A stretch of 64,000 nucleotides of DNA, from the NCBI GenBank assembly GCA_916048095.2, contig OU696580.1:5383108-5447107 (forward strand), written 5' to 3'. Source of the DNA: Sacculina carcini. Taxonomy: Eukaryota; Arthropoda; Thecostraca; Sacculinidae. A program made the position numbers and the translations under genes. This document shows positions 41,475 through 52,950 of the stretch, piece by piece (within the stretch, counting starts at the first letter, position 1; every line of letters begins with the position of its first letter). Below the pieces are notes generated by a model, which made no database searches, was not told where the DNA came from, and worked only from the letters and a program-made list of their open reading frames with translations.

Positions 41475-42250
41475 TTATTCTTGACTCTTCAGTCCGAAAG
41501 CACGAGTACTTCTTGCCTGTGGCTCGTTTTGTATTGGTGTGGTAACGGGATTTGACGCCAGGATAGGTTGTGAAACATTTGGGATTTGAATAGTCGACGG
41601 TGGTATAGGAGATAAATGATTATTTTTATGTTTATAGCACTTGAAAATAACTGCAATCAGAACTAATAAGCCTACCATTGTGAACAGGATGGGAAATCCG
41701 GTTTGTGTGTATAATTTATGCGATTTATAGTTCTGTAAATGTTGGACTTTTTGTTTCATCTCTTTTATGGTTATGCATTCATCAGGAATATTGTCCAGCA
41801 ATTTCAAATGGTCCTGTAATTGTTCTTTATTAGTATTTATATGTAGGTAAACCGATTTAGGGTTTTCTATATTATTTATTATATGTTGTGTAGCATTCTG
41901 TACTTGAATGGTTGTTGAACGGGCCTAATATCTAGGCAACTTTACATCAAGAGTGCTAGCTGAATATCCTGCTTCCATTTTAACATGTGAAATTACTTTG
42001 CTAATTAATCGTCTTGTAAATGAGCGATTACCACATTCCATTTTCAAAGTTATGTTTGGGGAGTGGATTAATACCCAATGTCCTTCTATAACATGGTACG
42101 TGTAGGTGTACGTGTCAGATATATTTAGATTTTTTTAGTATACTCATTATCCACATTAGGCGTATGGTTTAAGAACAATGTTACCAGGCATGGTTTTGAA
42201 TGAGCTGTGTTATAAAATGCCCCTTTAAACGGATAAAATGGTACTTAGCT
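41475..42250 (-). pseudogene. Env-like gene remnant, element R1
   Basis: The last 110 codons are open: a leucine-rich heptad-like stretch (ITIKEMKQKVQHLQNYKSHK), a membrane segment (ILFTMVGLLVLIAVIFKCY) and a Pro/Ser-rich tail. Upstream (41810-42250) frames are broken but Cys- and Asn-containing pieces suggest a decayed ectodomain. An envelope-like role is inferred from layout. Confidence 0.45.
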
Positions 42251-42321
42251 GGTTTGGTTGTTGGTTCTAATATCTATTAATCGGTGGTGGTGGTGGTCCA
42301 CGCTGCGGATATTGCTGTAAG

Positions 42322-42884
42322 TTACGTCTGGGGACTGATATTCTCGGGGCTAGTATTTATATTCTTTACTTGTCTGCTCAGTTCGATTACGCACTGCGTT
42401 AGCTTCTGAATATCCTTACTCATTTCAGATTGTTCACATTGGACTGCTCCAATTTCCATGGGTTCTGCGACTGTTTTTACCTCTAAATAGAGTAAATGTT
42501 CGCTCGTTTCTTTGTGCTTCAATTGCAAATTCCGTAGCCTGTTGTAAATGATCAAAATTTTATCTTATTAATGCTCGTGCAGTGCTATTGTCTAATATTC
42601 CACGCTCAAACACTTCAATCAAAGATTGTTGTGACTCTGATGAATTAATGTCGTCGAATGCTTCTAGACCTAATTGCAATAATCTATCTGAGTAGTTAGG
42701 AATTAATTCACCCTTTTGTTGTCGACAATGTCGTAGTTTCTCTCGTGCACAAGTATTACTTGTATAATCACTATACCGATCCCTGAGGGCTGTACGGAGT
42801 GATGACCACGTTATATTTTCATTATCTGCTATTAATCTTCGCGCAAATCTTCCTGCCGACCCTCCTAGGGTTTTTATAGCTATC
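42322..42884 (-). pseudogene. Gag remnant, C-terminal part
   Basis: Minus frames show WSSLRTALRDRYSDYT, REKLRHCRQQKGELIPNYSD, LQLGLEAFDDI and later PMEIGAVQCEQ, a capsid-like order typical of Ty3/gypsy Gag. A stop and a frameshift lie near 42.5-42.6 kb. No CCHC knuckle is seen. Confidence 0.6.
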
Positions 42885-43114
42885 AGTGCAGTTTATTGAA
42901 CTTTCCTCGATATTCGTCTCGTGTTTTATAACACCTCTTTTACTCTCATTTTCTGATATGAAATCCACCGTGTCTACACCAACATCTAATTCATTAGTCA
43001 TTCTCATTCGCTTGATGTGTTCCTCATCTTCGGACGAACTTGTTTATCTTTTCCATTCAACTCTCTTTTTCTTATAAATTGTCTCATTAATCTCTGGTGA
43101 GCGTTGGTATGTTT

Positions 43115-43705
43115 CTATATATCTCGCAGTTGTAATGGAGTATGTGGATTCGCCAGGGTCAAGACAGTTTCACGAAGATCAGACAACGTGACGGTGAATG
43201 GGTCAAGGCTGTACCTGACAGCGCGACGGCGTACCGGGGAGTCCTCGCTCATGGGATGGACGTCACCTGGTCTCTCGACGTTCTCATAGAGAACGATGGG
43301 CTGATATCGTGCGCCATCGTGCTCGACCAAGCCACGGGCTTCGATGGTCTCCACAATGATGCGAAGCGTCGCTGGATGTGACGCAACACATGTTGTGAAT
43401 CCCAAAACTTTCTCATAGATTCTACGTCGCACAAACTTGCACAACGGAGTGTCTTGAGCGTCCAACGCTTCGGTCTTAAGCATCTGGAGCTCGAACTGTG
43501 CGAGTGTCAGACGATAGAATTCTTTGAGCGTAATGGGTGGATCTGAACGGAGAAGTCGTTTTGCCATGTGATAGGCAATCAACACGCCTTCAGCTAGCCC
43601 CCTGGTGGTAACGGGGACTTGGACTGTCAGAGGGACAGAAGACAACACAAGAGATTTCAACTGGGACACAAGGCCGGGACAAGGACACACTGTTATTCTG
43701 TTCAA
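43115..43705 (-). CDS. Orphan ORF G, 196 aa
   Basis: Open frame with GLAEGVLIAYHMAKRLLRSD, LKEFYRLTLAQFELQML, CKFVRRRIYEKVLGF, RIIVETIEARGLVEH. Helical, GC-rich, codon use unlike the AT-rich flanks. Only one copy in the window. No motif recognised. The start may lie lower, at LVSQLKSL, because the first codons overlap PolB2-like sequence. Confidence 0.5.
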   Translation of the reverse strand: MNRITVCPCPGLVSQLKSLVLSSVPLTVQVPVTTRGLAEGVLIAYHMAKRLLRSDPPITLKEFYRLTLAQFELQMLKTEALDAQDTPLCKFVRRRIYEKVLGFTTCVASHPATLRIIVETIEARGLVEHDGARYQPIVLYENVERPGDVHPMSEDSPVRRRAVRYSLDPFTVTLSDLRETVLTLANPHTPLQLRDI

Positions 43706-44010
43706 ATAACCAATCGCCGGTTTCTGTCAGTGTATTTTGACCATGAAATACGTGTTTATACTTTTTAGTTTTACATGCACAACAATTACCAGAATTTTCA
43801 TAACATATTACACAACACATCTGTTCTATACACAAATTTGGAATATGTGTCCTGCTTGATTCATCTCAGATATATTAAAAATCTACGAATATGTAGTGTC
43901 TTATTGTCCAATGCTCGTTCAATATAATGGTTGTAAGTAACAACGATTTTTAATATATTCAGACTGTATGTCATATTTGGTATATTTATCGTTACATATC
44001 TGACATGGTC
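43690..44010 (-). pseudogene. PolB2-like exonuclease-region scrap
   Basis: CIEQMCCVICYENSGNCCAC and KYKHVFHGQNTLTETGDWLF align with the CCESCF and HEHVFSGPTTRQDFGQWLF region of PolB1. Pieces matching the FLQPSHQSS region lie further right with stops. This part is missing from all other PolB2 copies. Confidence 0.65.
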
Positions 44011-44174
44011 GTTGAAAACATTAATATTTTGTTCATTCTACTTTTGATTTAATCAACATTATACATTTCTTACATTTTTGACGGATTTTACACAGCTCCA
44101 ATTGGTGACGGTTAAAACATTGTTAGTAAAATATATATTACACTGGTCACGAAGTATGGGTGGCTCGTCATTTA

Positions 44175-44468
44175 TCACACAAGGTCATCCAGTCCTGCAT
44201 AACATCTTTCGGCGATTTGTCGGCGGTATTCTGCCAACTGGTCTTGGTCTTTTAAGATGCGCATTGTATCATTGTGTTTGCTAGAACTAGCTTTGCCTCT
44301 CTGTCTGTACCTTTTCTTGTCGGTCTTAGGAAAAGCATCACGTCGAGATGTTGGAGCAGAAGAGGGTGAATAATCCATAACGAAAATATATGTAGGTATC
44401 CGATTCACAAATGAATACAATTCAAAAGTGCTCGCTACTGAAGCGAAAATCTCTTGGTATGTTTTCAT
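44175..44468 (-). CDS. Small basic ORF, 97 aa
   Basis: A hydrophobic start, then RRDAFPKTDKKRYRQRGKAS (strongly basic) and a helical end QDQLAEYRRQIAERC. It could be a nucleic-acid-binding or terminal-type small protein. Unrecognised; single copy. Confidence 0.35.
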   Translation of the reverse strand: MKTYQEIFASVASTFELYSFVNRIPTYIFVMDYSPSSAPTSRRDAFPKTDKKRYRQRGKASSSKHNDTMRILKDQDQLAEYRRQIAERCYAGLDDLV

Positions 44469-44480
44469 TATCTGCTATTA

Positions 44481-44760
44481 TTCATTATCTTCCTGCCGAC
44501 CCTCCTAGGGTTTTTATAGCTATATCTAGCATTTGATTATTAGGTGTAGTTAAAGCATGACTGTCCATAACTATATAAAGTATTTGCTGATGTGAGACCG
44601 TTTTTGCGCTGAGCATCAGCGTCCAAACACCCCCGCCGCTTAATCGGATCATATAACAATCCAACAAATACCAGCTCAATACCGTGAATTAAACATTCTT
44701 TAATGTTGACTAGGAGCAATGGTGAAAGAAGCAGCAATTTCATATATGTCACCATCTCGG
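44481..44760 (-). pseudogene. Gag remnant, N-terminal part
   Basis: Frames with LIHGIELVFVGLLYDPIKR and TTPNNQMLDIAIKTLGGSAG lead into the gag body on the other side of the insertion. Frameshifted. Confidence 0.5.
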
Positions 44761-44819
44761 TGATCGCCGATCAAATGACACGTTTACACATTAACACTTG
44801 TATATTTAAGCCTGCACAA

Positions 44820-44836
44820 CTAACACATACACACGC

Positions 44837-44879
<43 letters not shown>

Positions 44880-45176
44880 AAAACATGTATACACACCAAC
44901 GCTTATATTTATATAACACACACACATACACACCAAAACATGTATACACACCAACACTTGTATATTTATATAACACACCCACACACACCAACACTTTTAT
45001 ATTTATATGACACACTAACACAGCTAACACGCTAGCACAACTAACACACTAACACAGCTAACACTTTTATATTATAAACCAATACATCTAGCACAACTAA
45101 CACACCTAGCACAATTAACACTGGTAACACAACAAATAAATAGCAATAAATAACGATGATGATGATGATGTCGGTC
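44820..45176. repeat. (CA)n, CACCAA and GATGAT repeats
   Basis: (CA)n at 44822-44878, then three degenerate units of AAACATGTATACACACCAAC-type, then AACACA-type units, and (GAT)n at 45152-45171. Confidence 0.85.
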
Positions 45177-45182
45177 AGTCGG

Positions 45183-48100
45183 TCAGTCGATGAAGCCATA
45201 CGGGAAGGAACGATAATCGGGAAGGACCCTGCGTTTACTGGACACTAACCTATTAATTTTTTTCCCTCCCACCGTAATTATCTTGAAATTTGCAGTCTTT
45301 TTAAATTGTCGAAAGGGGACTTTGATTCTGGACCCAGGCGCCTCTAACAGGGATCGGAAAGCGTCCAAGGAAATAAGCTGCTGCGTGTTGTGTGTTTGTG
45401 TGATGCCGCGCATTTTTACTATAGTCTTGGTGCCCCCGTCTGGTGTGTGTACAGTAAATGCGTAATTTTTGGGAGACAGACAGACTATATGAGAAATATA
45501 GCTGCCTGCCCCGAAACAAGTCAGTTCGTCAGTCATGTCGCCGAGAAAATGTGATGTGTGTATGCGCTGCATTTCTGGTGATGCTTTGTAAATGACTGAA
45601 TATGTGTCAGTATATTAGCTGAAAAAGGATTAAGGAGCTGCAGGAAAGAGTAAAGATAAAGTCGGGCTTGGCATGTGACAAAAGCAGCAAGGATGATATT
45701 AGTTTTAAGCGGACCGGCCACAGTCTTGTCTTGTCGATGGGAATACGTCAGCCTCCATACATCGTGCATTGTGCTGTCCCCCTCACTATCGTCAGCCACC
45801 GATATGAGGTCACATGCGGAGACCTCCATGTCGGGATCCTCCAGCAGATCGTAAACACGACGCATGGAAGTGACGTATTCAGTCTGCCCCAGGTTTGCGC
45901 GCTGAGCCAGCTTGCCCCACTGGCTGTTGAGGCACAATTTGGCCACAGCTCTCAGGCCCGGATTCCTCTCAATGGTCGGCAGGGTTATACCCTCACGCGC
46001 TTCGAGTGTCTGTCGGTAGTCGTGTCGGTCGTCGTCAGTCTGCACGTGAGTGGGATAACCCTCGACGCCGACCTTGAGGGCGTAAAACTTGTTTACATAT
46101 TGTGCAAACAGTCCGCCTGCCTCGCCGTCGTTGAGCTGTGTGGTGTTGGCAAAGTGCCAGAACTCGTGGATGGAAGTGAGCCGATACCCCAACCCCAAAG
46201 CTTTTGCTATTTCCAGCGACACCCAGCTGGAAGTGAGACTGCGCTCCTCGTCCGAATGGTGACACTGCGGCGACCTCGTGGTGAAATTGCCACCGATACC
46301 TTGCTCGGCACATGTTATACACAGAGTGAACATGAGGCGGTCGTTGATGAGTGCGGGAAGGACGGGAACGTGAAGATTCTGTGGAGGGAGAATGGTGCAA
46401 TAAATTATGCCAAAATATTTGTGAAAATCTGTGATGGGAGGACGGAAAATGTGAGAAGGATGACCAAGAGGAAATTTGTCGTTTTAAGGATGTAAGGATA
46501 CAAGGAGCACACATCAACGTACTCGATCCGCTCGTCACCAGCACATTCGGCGTAGTGACGAAACACCTCTGTTCGCCCTCCGTAGAACGCGTCCCGAACA
46601 TTCATCGGCGGCAAGACTTGCACTGCTTCGGCGCGACAACATTGGTCGTCATCGTCTCGAAGCAGTGCATCAAATTCACACTCCCAGATGGTGATGAGAG
46701 TTGTGTCGGGTCGGGCTCGCAGTATCGCCAGACGAGCCATATTGGCATCGTATAGATGGCGCGTTGATGGAGCCCCACTGTTCATCACATAGCGACAGTT
46801 TTTGCTGGCGCCGTTTGAGCACATCCCAGAATGCCGATGACCATGAAAATAGCAACCGAGAAACTCGAAAAGCAGGTGTTGGTCTCCCACTTTGGCATAG
46901 CCTTCCACTTTGTACGACCCAATACGCACCTCACCAGGGTTCAATGCGTGCTGGATATTGATGTCGCGAGACGACGCCTCCAGTTCCAGCCACTGGCTCG
47001 ATTTCTTCGAGTAGTTGCCACATGGTCGGTAGTGCTCATGGCTCGGTATCAACGCGACGCTGTCTTTGCGCAAAAACTTTTGACGCCACACCTCATGACA
47101 CGCAGATGGAAGCGTGATGCTCTGAAATGGGTCCACCTCAGTCACATCGATGAATTGTTGGCGGAAACGCATACTACCGAGAAGTAGTACATTGACATCG
47201 TCGCGGCAGTACGCTCCCATTTCCTGGCGCAGGTCATACTGCCGGCCCACCTGCGAGGCATGCCAAGTGAGAAACTCTGCGTGCTGTTCCGTGGACATGC
47301 GACCCGGGTCGAACATATCGAGTCAGTCTGCAGTGTGTACAGAGACGCTTTTAGAGCCCGACCCCTGTAGTCCGCCTTGTAGTCCCTGACGGTGTTGTGC
47401 GCGAATATCCGCAACTCGGGCGCGGTTGCGAGAATGAGACTTGAATCTTGACCTGGTCTTATGTTCATATACATGGAACTAAGTTCAATAGGTGCGTCGT
47501 CTAGTTTGGAGATGAACTTTGTCGTTGTTTCGCTTTCTACTGATCGCCCGTGATGGAACAAGTGGTTTATGTTCACTCCTAACCATACGGGTAGCTCGTT
47601 GATATGGCTGAAAGGCGTGTTGTGTGGTGTTATCACGCCGCCAGGATCGGATGTGTCGTCGATGGCTATGCGCATGTACGGGGTTCCTGCCAACCCGTAT
47701 AAATCTGACGTCACGTGCTCATTCTGCTTACAATTCACTCCCTCGATGGCTGCGTTCGCCTCGCTGAAGGAAAAGGAACTACATAATTTCGATTGTCCGT
47801 AGTGTTGAGGAGGTGAGGGAAGAAACCTTTACGGACAGGAATGTTGAAAGTTTTGGAAAATTTCGCGAGAGGCATAGGAAGGAAACTGAAGGAATCAATG
47901 AAACGGAGTTTGGAATTTATAAATTTCATGGAGAGGATTTTTCTGCCTTTCATGATCAGGTCTGGCACCACACCTTGGCTCAACGCGTAATTGGCAACAA
48001 TGTTGTTGTCATAACCTTGGGCATAATGGGCAATGACTTTCGCGTCCTTGAGCGTGAAAAGCCACTGACCAAAGTCTTGTCTTGTCGTCGGGCCAGATAA

Positions 48101-49702
48101 CACATGTTCGTGCTGCACTGTCCCACAGTCAGTGCATGACCGGTCAATGCGATCAAAGCAGGACTCACAACATACGTGTGCGACACAATGATTGGGTATG
48201 TGAAGGTTGGTGCTGGTGTCAATCATACACTCAAAGTCGTAAAAGATATAGATTTGTTTTTTGTTGACAGAAGATTGATGCGAAGGTTGGAGAAAGCAAC
48301 GATGGACGTTTTCCGAATCTATGAGCTCGTGGTTCGTGACTCGTTCACGACAGTAAGGGCATATATGAGTGCCACAGACATGGGGACTTTTGCTATACGA
48401 TTTGTACAAAATATCACCACATCTGGGACACCCACGCCGCACCTTACAGCGTGATTGTTTGTGAGCCTCGAAACAGGAGCTGGAAATGAAATCTAAACTA
48501 CATTCGGGACAATGGGTTAACGCACCTTCCCGCAGGCATCGATGAGACGCTCCACAGTCCTTGCAGCCCCCGGCACAAACGTGTTCTCCGATGTGTACGT
48601 AGCGCGTTTGGCATTCCTCGCAGACATATCGAGTGTCGAGGAATGCCTTGATCTTGGTGATGACGTCGAAGTGTCGATGATGATGATAAAGATACAGATG
48701 ATGATGTCCTGTACCTGAAACACACACATGCGAATTAATGCAACTTGAATTATATGAATGCAAATCATTAACGCTAACGGAATATTTCTTCTAATTACTC
48801 ACCGAAGGTTGCGCCGAGTTGCCCAAAATGATCCGTCGAGTAGACATGGACCCGGTACTCCGACCAACCAGCCACCAACTTTTGGAGCTCCCGCAAACCC
48901 ATGTTGGGCAGGGAAAAGTCTACCCCGGAACGTTCACACAATTCCCTGGCCTCAGACATGAAACTTGCGGGGTCCCTTGCCAGACGTTGCACACGCTTTC
49001 GGAAGGCGCTCGACGCGGCGTGGTTCTCAATGTACCCGGCAACAACCAGTGCCCGGGGCAAACACTGTGTGCCAAGTACACGGAAGAAACAGTTCTTCCG
49101 GGAGAACCACGTGGCGAAATCGCCGGTGTTTTTGAGCCGCGCCGAGCCCTCCATTTCGTCGTCCGAGATGTCGTGCGGTGGACGTCTGGCAATATGCGTC
49201 ACCTTGAGCACGAGACTGGAATTGTCAGTGACAAACGACGCGTTGGACTGCTGTATTTTTTCCAGTCTGTAATACAACATAAATTATTTTTAAACACTTG
49301 ATATAGTCAAGCGAAATCTTAACATGTAATCAAATATGCAATCTTGCTCACCTCTGTGCCAAGAGTGACGCCGTGAAATCTTTGGCTGGTCGGGGCACCA
49401 CGTAGGCGTCATGCTGGATGTTGCTGTTGGAGTGTGACGCCTACCAGGTCCTCAGGATGCACACCCTCCTTGATGGTGTTGATGAGGGTGTCCATTGTCG
49501 TTTCGATCGAGCGGATGCATAGCTGTATGTCGTCGGGTCGTGTGAAGTCAAGATGAATGATGAATGCTTTTACATTAGTTTTATATATACGGCTATAATA
49601 TTCACTAATCTTTCTAAGTCCTACACTAATATTTCCTACCACAGCTAAGTCCCTAATTTTCCCTACTACTTCTTCAGTCTCCAACTGTCTCTTTCCTGCC
49701 AT
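45183..49702 (-). pseudogene. PolB1 copy 6, longest, nearly full length
   Basis: Exon 1 49352-49702, exon 2 48803-49266, exon 3 45183-48714. It keeps the Cys-rich region, exonuclease motifs (YDFECM; HYAQGYDNNI; YCRDDVN), the nuclease-like insert (FEFLGCYFHGH), motif A (DVCSLYPYIL), motif B region (AVAKLCLNSQWGK) and a C-terminus ending RSFPYGFID. Breaks: the shared exon-1 frameshift, a 0.43-kb insertion at 47326-47757, a frameshift near 46485 after motif A, and another near 45620. In the shifted frame motif C reads YTDTYS, with Tyr where a catalytic Asp is expected. Inactive as it stands. Confidence 0.85.
47326..47757 (-). mobile_element. Insertion in PolB1 exon 3
   Basis: About 430 bp between ATATCG and CTGAAGG, absent from the copy at 62.3 kb. 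It holds an open minus frame of roughly 135 codons (GLAGTPYMRIAIDDTSDPGG, SHINELPVWLGVNINHLFHH, SSMYMNIRPGQDSSL) that looks like part of a folded protein not otherwise in the window. No terminal inverted repeats and at most a 2-bp target duplication. Confidence 0.6.
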
Positions 49703-49915
49703 ACTGAATAATTATGTTGTGTTGCTTCGGCTGTGGTAGCGAGTGGACGTTCATTTTTGTGATCCTTAATATTTGACAGTTTTCAAGGAAATTTTCAACA
49801 GTTTTCTAGGGTTGTTTTGCTCCAAATTATTTAAGAGAGTGTGCACGTCATTTGGTGTTCGTCGGTGCATTCCTAATTCTCAATTGGATGAAAGGAACTC
49901 TGTGAGAACAAACCT

Positions 49916-50375
49916 TCACTTTAAACCCGGATATGACTCAGGATTTAGACCAGAACACTTTGCAGCTGCTGCAAAATGCTCTATGCACCGCCGCTTCCAT
50001 TCAGGACGGTCTCTGGTGACACACATAAGGTGTTTTCAGGTGTTTGAGGACGGGATGTAGGTCATCCTCGTGCTCGTCCTGTCGAGCGAAGACGTGAGAA
50101 TCCATGGTGGTGTCCGAGAGGATTTCCACCTCATCAGCCGTGGCGGATGTGGTGGCTGTGGCGACGGTGGTGGCCGTGTCGGCAACGGTGGCGGCCGTGT
50201 CGGCAACGATGGTGGACGTGGCGGTGGAGTCGTCTTCCACCCCTGTGCACACCCCCCTGGTGATATGGGCTAAATAGCGGCCCATATCTTCAGGGTATGG
50301 TAGAGGGGATGTTGTCTCCAACACCACGCTCTCCACCTCAGCCCACTTATCGCCAAAGGTGATAGTTACTTTCAT
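49916..50375 (-). CDS. S-a small protein copy 6 (intron-deleted form)
   Basis: MKVTITFGDKW start at 50375, end at 50001; exon-2 remnant 49916-50018. MDSHVFARQDEHEDD variant as in copy 4, but GVCTGVEDD as in copies 3 and 5, a mosaic. Confidence 0.5.
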
Positions 50376-50386
50376 TATTGACGTGT

Positions 50387-50428
50387 GACTGACTGACATT
50401 TATCGCTTGTGACCACAAGGCTTTTATT
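50387..50428 (-). promoter_or_regulatory. S-a core promoter copy 6
   Basis: TATA-like ATAAAAG and TCAGTC, initiator A near 50394. Confidence 0.45.
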
Positions 50429-50556
50429 CCAAATTACACACACGCATACAAACACATTGACCCACACACATATACAAATACATGTGTTTGTATATGAACC
50501 CCAATCCCGATCATCTACCGGGATTCAATACTTTTATTCCGCAATTCATCCAGTCA

Positions 50557-51075
50557 TTAAAAGGTGCCTGAATTTCCGTGTAGATTCGAGCGTAACCTGT
50601 TGTTGAAACTTTCGACAGCGTTGTTTGTCCTATGAACCTGGTCGAAATGGCTAAAAGTCTCTGCATCAACTCTACTCAGCCAGTGTCTTGAGACGTATTC
50701 CAGAAACCGCGTCATGTTTTCAGATGGTTCGACAATGTCCTCCTTGATTGCGTCGAACCCAGCCTGCAGCGAATGTGATGACAGAGATCGCAAAGCACGC
50801 GCTTGACCGGACCCCTAAATGCGCTTAACCTTAAAAACCTGGTCTTGCCGGACTTAGTATAGTGGAGAAACACCCGTTCACCTGAACATTCGGAAAAATA
50901 TCTGGTGAAAACTGGTGGTGATGTCTAAAGTAGCCAAGCTTATGATGGCGATGAGCTTGTGCCAAACAGCCGTATAAATGGCTGTTGTTCTTTTTGTCAT
51001 TAGCACGAATGCTGTGGGGATGAATATACACCAGCCACCGGTTTGGAAAAATGTTGACACCGTACAACACAACAT
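50557..51075 (-). pseudogene. MULE remnant 5
   Basis: As 13692-14215; nearly identical to remnant 4. Confidence 0.6.
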
Positions 51076-51142
51076 TTAGTAGGAATGACATGATTATACG
51101 GGCAGGGTGTGATGTTGCTTAGTACATGTATGTCGTTTGCGT

Positions 51143-51376
51143 TCATTGACAAATATTCGGACAGGACGATTCGAAGCTGTCAATGTTTAGTTCGAGTAGA
51201 TGGGATTGTCGGCGAGCCTTATCGAGATCTTTGGCGTAGATACGGTCGGGTGCCAGACTCTGTATGATGTAACTTGCGTCGCGCATATTGCTATCATACT
51301 TGTGCGTGTTGTGAGGATTGTGATTATAGTCCAATCCGTGCAGCGTCGTCGTCATCTTAGGCATTTGCACCCTGAA
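51143..51376 (-). pseudogene. C-family exon, copy 5
   Basis: As 14322-14555; Gly to Asp in AKDLDKARR, which removes the Gly of the conserved KG pair. Confidence 0.4.
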
Positions 51377-51658
51377 ATCTGCTGTGATATTACTTGAATA
51401 TCACACAAGATAAGATGATTTTCATACGGTTCGTAATCAGTTTGACACTACATTTTGGCTCAGCGATTGATTGGATGAAATACTAGGCACTAACATCATC
51501 CACATGAAGAATATGACTTGAATTAATATATTTTTTGTCTATGCATCCCCCAAATCACCATAAAAATATATTTCACAAACTGAACACTATGTAAAAAATA
51601 TTTCAACGGAAAAGCTTGGCTGACGTCCCCGGAATATGAGTCGGAAGGGAAGGAGTTA

Positions 51659-52226
51659 TCAGACACACCCAGAAATATGCGTCAAACGAAGGGTATTCAT
51701 TCTACGATTCGTCGAGAATGTGTTTACTATCAGGCGAACTTCTGCCAATATGGCGGTAATTTGGTGCTGCTGTATCAGGAGAAACAGCCCGTTCCCTGTT
51801 TCGATTGACGTAGTCGTGGCCGACAATTTTCCGCGTGCCAATTTTACAGTGTTGAATAACACTTGTACCCCGCGTTCTTCGTTGGTACATATTCTCACCG
51901 ATCCACGGCAAATTTTCCAGATTGTCAAAAAACTGGTTTAGTTTCATAATTTCGACAATGGGAGTGCGATCGTCTGCCCTCGTTTTGAAAAATTCATCTA
52001 TGTAGGAGGCTCTTTCTCTGGTTGTGGACAGACGGAAGCACGGCTTAAAGAGTTGCAGCTCATTTTGAATGATTATAGTGAAGTCTATTTGTTCCTCGAG
52101 GAGTTTCATTATTCTCGAAATTTGTCGCTCTTCTAGGGCTTCGGTGTCAGTTGATGGTACGGATGAACCGTTGCTAGGTGCGAAAAGTGATATAGGGTTC
52201 CGTGCAGGGTTTCGGGCTGCATCCAT
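51659..52226 (-). CDS. A-body protein, 174 aa
   Basis: MDAARNPARNPISLF start, stop at 51702; differs from 14894-15418 by two or three residues (LNQFF, VIQHC). Alternative frame open to 51659. Confidence 0.45.
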
Positions 52227-52416
52227 ATTTGATTGCGGCTGATGTTAGGAGAGTGATGGTGGAAAATGTTTGTATACAGGAATGGTCGAGAATTTTGCCA
52301 ACGGCATAGGTAGATCGTTATAGGAATCAATTAATTGAAATTTGTAGATGAGGAGCGCTATACAATGATTTTCATACCGTTTGTAATCAGTTTGACACTA
52401 CATTTTGGCTCAGCGA

Positions 52417-52950
52417 TTACCTATATACATCCTGTATTGCTACTGTGTGTGAATCTTCTAGCACACACAGTGCACTTGTGAGGACGTGGTTTGTCGCTAC
52501 GTTCTTCACGTGGTCGTATTGCGGCTGCAAGGGTTGAGGAAGCAAGGCGACGTGGCTATGAAATCTTGCCGCATCCGCCCTATTTTCCCGATCTCGCCCC
52601 AAGCGTTCTTCGTTGGTACATATTCTCACCGATCCACGGCAAATTTTCCAGATTGTCCATAAACCGGTTTAGTTTCATAATTTCGACAATGGGAGTGCGA
52701 TCGTCTGCCCTCGTTTTGAAGAATTCATCCATGTAGGAGGTTCTTTCTCTGGTTGTGGACAGACGGAAGCACGGCTTAAAGAGTTGCAGCTCATTTTGAA
52801 TGATTTTAGTGAACTCTATATGTTCCTCGAGGAGTTTCATTATTCTCGAAATTTGTCGCTCTTCTAGGGTTTCGGTGTCAGTTGAATGTACGGATGAACC
52901 GTTGCTAGGTGCGAAAAGTGATATAGGGTTCCGTGCAGGGTTTCGGGCTG
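52417..52950 (-). pseudogene. A-prime/A-body copy 5, cut by LTR
   Basis: A body to MYQRRTLGARSGK (52580), antisense-mariner tail in another frame to 52417. The 5' end (ARNPARNPIS) is cut at 52950 by the LTR. Confidence 0.55.
52489..52605 (+). mobile_element. Mariner transposase fragment 5
   Basis: RRGYEILPHPPYFPDLAPS on the plus strand. Confidence 0.75.

Larger units (their letters stand above)
42885..44480. mobile_element. 1.6-kb insertion in gag
   Basis: Gag reads ...IAIKTLGGSAGR at both 42.86 and 44.50 kb. The CTTCCTGCCGACCCTCCTAG segment with flanks is present on both sides as an imperfect duplication of about 50-60 bp. The insert carries a 196-aa ORF, a PolB2-like exonuclease scrap and a small basic ORF, so it looks like a piece of the virus-like element. 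Confidence 0.55.
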
